From Firmicutes bacterium UBA4845 (lineage in GTDB: Bacteria; Bacillota; Clostridia; Tissierellales; Sedimentibacteraceae): a stretch of DNA of 64,000 nt. Below, one piece after another: positions 62,356-64,000 of the stretch. The stretch lies in assembly GCA_002399975.1 (NCBI GenBank), contig DHER01000147.1, positions 1-64,000 on the forward strand, given 5' to 3'. A model generated the notes under the pieces. It saw nothing but the letters and a program-made list of their open reading frames with translations, was not told the origin of the DNA and ran no database searches. The position numbers were made by a program, and so were the translations under genes. Positions within the stretch are counted from its first letter, which is position 1; each line of letters opens with the position of its first letter.

Positions 62356-64000
62356 TTAAGCGGTTGTCTGCATTGTTCTTTGAATTATATTTTCCTGTAT
62401 ATTCTCTTCCAAGTCAACAAAGAAAGCTGAATAACCTGCTACACGTACAAGCATATTCCTATATTTATCCGGTTCTTTCTGTGCTGCACGAAGAGTTTCA
62501 TCATCCACTACGTTAATTTGTAAATGTTCGCCGGCATTTTTGAAGTGAGCACGAAGAACTGTTTCTAATATATCTATTCCTTTTTCACCCTTTACAATAG
62601 CCGGGTCAAAACGCTGATTTAACAGTAATCCGCTTTGTGGAATTGTTGGGTCAACTGCGTTAACTGAATTCACAACAGCTGTTGGACCATTTACGTCCAT
62701 ACCGTTCATTGGTGAAACATTATCAGCCATTGGAGTAAAAGCATGTCTTCCATCCGGTGTTGCACCGATTTTTCTTCCAAGAACCACATTATATGACTGT
62801 GTAGCCCATACTGTAGTAAGCTCACCATCACGACCATCCCTATATTTCTTAGCTTCATCATCTATGGATTTAACTACAAAATGTGCATATTTATCTACTG
62901 CTTCAATGTCGTTTCCAAATTTAGGTGCTCTGTTAATTAGAAGTTGACGCATATTTTCTTTACCTTCAAAGTCTGTCTCAAGAAGATTTAAAAGCTCATC
63001 TGCTGTTAAATACTTTTTTTTAAATACACATTCCTCAATAGCAGCAAAAGAATCAGCTATATTTGCAAGACCGGTTACAGCTACAGCCGTGTAACGCATA
63101 TCACAACCTTTTTCTTGAAGAAATTTCCCCTTTTCAATGCATCCCTGAGTGAAGCAAGAACCTGTAATTGTTGGAACCGAATATGCATGACAGGATACCA
63201 TTTTGTTGAATAATTGGACATATTTTTTCAAGAAAAAATTCTGTTGCTCTAAATATGCATCTTTAAGCTGTTCAATGGAAGTAAATGTCCTTATATCTCC
63301 GGTTTTAGGTCCTAGTTGTTTTTTGCTGACAGGATCCATTCCATTATGAAGTGCTATCTCAAACACTTTAATAGCATTAAAGTATCCCATTTGTGACTGG
63401 AAGTCTGTTTTACCTTGAACTACCGGTTCTGTACATCCACACACTGCCCAGTTTACTGCATCTTCGTGACTAAATCCTAAACGCTTCAAATGATTAATAC
63501 ATGTGCTGTCATTAAAAAATGCCGGATGGCTTCCACCTTGTAATGATACTTTCATTGCCAAACGGAAGGTTTCTTCGTTTATATTGTCATGGTAACGGAA
63601 AGATATACAAGGTTCTTTTGTCTGTAAATCCTCCATTCCGTGAAGAATTAAATTTGTAAGCTCGTTGCAGCCATCTGAACCGTCAGCAAGCACACCACCT
63701 AACATAAGATGAATGTAAAGTGCACAACCTGGATAGGCTTCAGATTCAAACTCATTGTGTAGATATAGCATTTCTTCAATCTTAAGTTTAAATTCGTGGA
63801 TAATATCAGCAATATATTCTTCTTCTACACCATTAGCTAGATCGTTCTTGTAAAAAGGATACATATATTGATCAAAACGACCTAAAGAGTGATCCCTTCC
63901 ATTATTCTCCATCATGAGAGCAAGGTGTGTAAACCATACCAGCTGTGCTGCTTGTTGGAATGTTTGTGGTGGATTTTCAGGAACTACACGGCAATTTTCA
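62356..64000 (-). CDS. hplG: Glycyl radical enzyme, probable trans-4-hydroxy-D-proline C-N lyase HplG (5' end outside window)
   Basis: 547 C-terminal residues are present; the frame is open to the right edge, and the part upstream of the first internal ATG reads VPENPPQTF and QLVWFTHLALMMENNGRDHSLGRFDQYMYP, typical of the PFL/dehydratase domain. The thiyl-radical Cys and general-base Glu are in CGCTEP (Cys codon 63433-63435). The radical loop RVAGYSAFF (Gly codon 62434-62436) is 26 residues from the C-terminus. GCxEP assigns it to the eliminase class rather than pyruvate formate-lyase. The HplG call is inferred from ortAB directly downstream; HypD (hydroxyproline dehydratase) is the nearest alternative. 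An activating radical SAM enzyme is expected outside the window. Confidence 0.7.
   Translation of the reverse strand, partial: ENCRVVPENPPQTFQQAAQLVWFTHLALMMENNGRDHSLGRFDQYMYPFYKNDLANGVEEEYIADIIHEFKLKIEEMLYLHNEFESEAYPGCALYIHLMLGGVLADGSDGCNELTNLILHGMEDLQTKEPCISFRYHDNINEETFRLAMKVSLQGGSHPAFFNDSTCINHLKRLGFSHEDAVNWAVCGCTEPVVQGKTDFQSQMGYFNAIKVFEIALHNGMDPVSKKQLGPKTGDIRTFTSIEQLKDAYLEQQNFFLKKYVQLFNKMVSCHAYSVPTITGSCFTQGCIEKGKFLQEKGCDMRYTAVAVTGLANIADSFAAIEECVFKKKYLTADELLNLLETDFEGKENMRQLLINRAPKFGNDIEAVDKYAHFVVKSIDDEAKKYRDGRDGELTTVWATQSYNVVLGRKIGATPDGRHAFTPMADNVSPMNGMDVNGPTAVVNSVNAVDPTIPQSGLLLNQRFDPAIVKGEKGIDILETVLRAHFKNAGEHLQINVVDDETLRAAQKEPDKYRNMLVRVAGYSAFFVDLEENIQENIIQRTMQTTA

Noticed and set aside
62356..64000. 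Pyruvate formate-lyase assignment for the glycyl radical enzyme
   Set aside because: PFL has two adjacent active-site cysteines; here the motif is CGCTEP with the Glu of eliminase-type enzymes.
1..64000. CRISPR arrays, insertion sequences, prophage or integrative elements
   Set aside because: No regularly spaced repeats, transposase, integrase or phage structural genes were recognised; the only possible trace is the abnormal tRNA at the left edge.

Overview
The window reads as a chromosome segment of a low-GC, spore-forming, anaerobic Firmicute (Clostridia/Tissierellia type; Sedimentibacter-like physiology is a guess from gene content, not a proven identity). Evidence: AT-rich sequence with strong Shine-Dalgarno sites, a Bacillus/Clostridium-style division cluster with meso-DAP chemistry (lysA, dapF, DAP-type MurE), sporulation genes (SpoIIE, YabP, YabQ, SpoVD-like PBP), an L20 leader, a T-box and a CIRCE element. 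No insertion sequence, prophage or CRISPR array was recognised.

Layout. 0-3.6 kb: a tRNA-Ala-like gene with an abnormal 3' third at the left edge, tRNA-Leu, dprA, and a methylmalonyl-CoA decarboxylase-type operon (mmdA, a small subunit and a biotin carrier). 3.8-5.9 kb: htpG behind a perfect CIRCE operator. 5.9-8.4 kb: tsaE-tsaB-rimI and a VanY-like carboxypeptidase. 8.5-12 kb: a DAACS symporter, dapF and lysA. 12.4-17.3 kb: a stand-alone murC, ispA, a cold-shock gene and an ABC-F ATPase. 17.4-33.1 kb: the division/cell-wall cluster mraZ-rsmH-ftsL-spoVD // murE-mraY-murD-ftsW-murG-murA-ftsQ-ylxW-ylxX-sbp-ftsZ, without murF, murB or ftsA and with murC displaced. 33.3-40.2 kb: pheS-pheT-lgt behind a T-box, a SpoU-type rRNA methyltransferase, and infC-rpmI-rplT behind an L20 leader. 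40.3-46 kb: a second short FtsH-like protease, ftsE-ftsX with a coiled-coil M23 hydrolase, and two small poorly characterised genes. 46.1-49.6 kb: methylmalonyl-CoA mutase operon mcmA-mcmB-meaB-mce. 50-57 kb: yabP-yabQ-divIC-spoIIE-tilS-hpt-ftsH. 57.3-60.3 kb: a ComK-like gene divergent from a sigma factor, an EamA transporter, a duplicated Cys-rich small protein and a DUF1540 gene. 60.5-64 kb: ortB, ortA and the C-terminal two thirds of a glycyl radical enzyme running off the right edge.

The most interesting system is that last cluster. OrtAB (2-amino-4-ketopentanoate thiolase) is normally found with the ornithine genes (ord, oraS, oraE). Here it follows a glycyl radical enzyme. This matches the reported anaerobic hydroxyproline route in which a C-N lyase (HplG) opens trans-4-hydroxy-D-proline to 2-amino-4-ketopentanoate, and OrtAB thiolyses that to acetyl-CoA and D-alanine. 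The mutase, epimerase and decarboxylase genes elsewhere in the window fit a succinate/propionate fermenter, a metabolic type in which HplG has been described. A 42-bp perfect palindrome lies between hplG and ortA.

Functions come from recognised motifs and gene order, since no database search was possible. Start codons were moved from the longest open frame wherever a clear ribosome binding site and family length argued for it.
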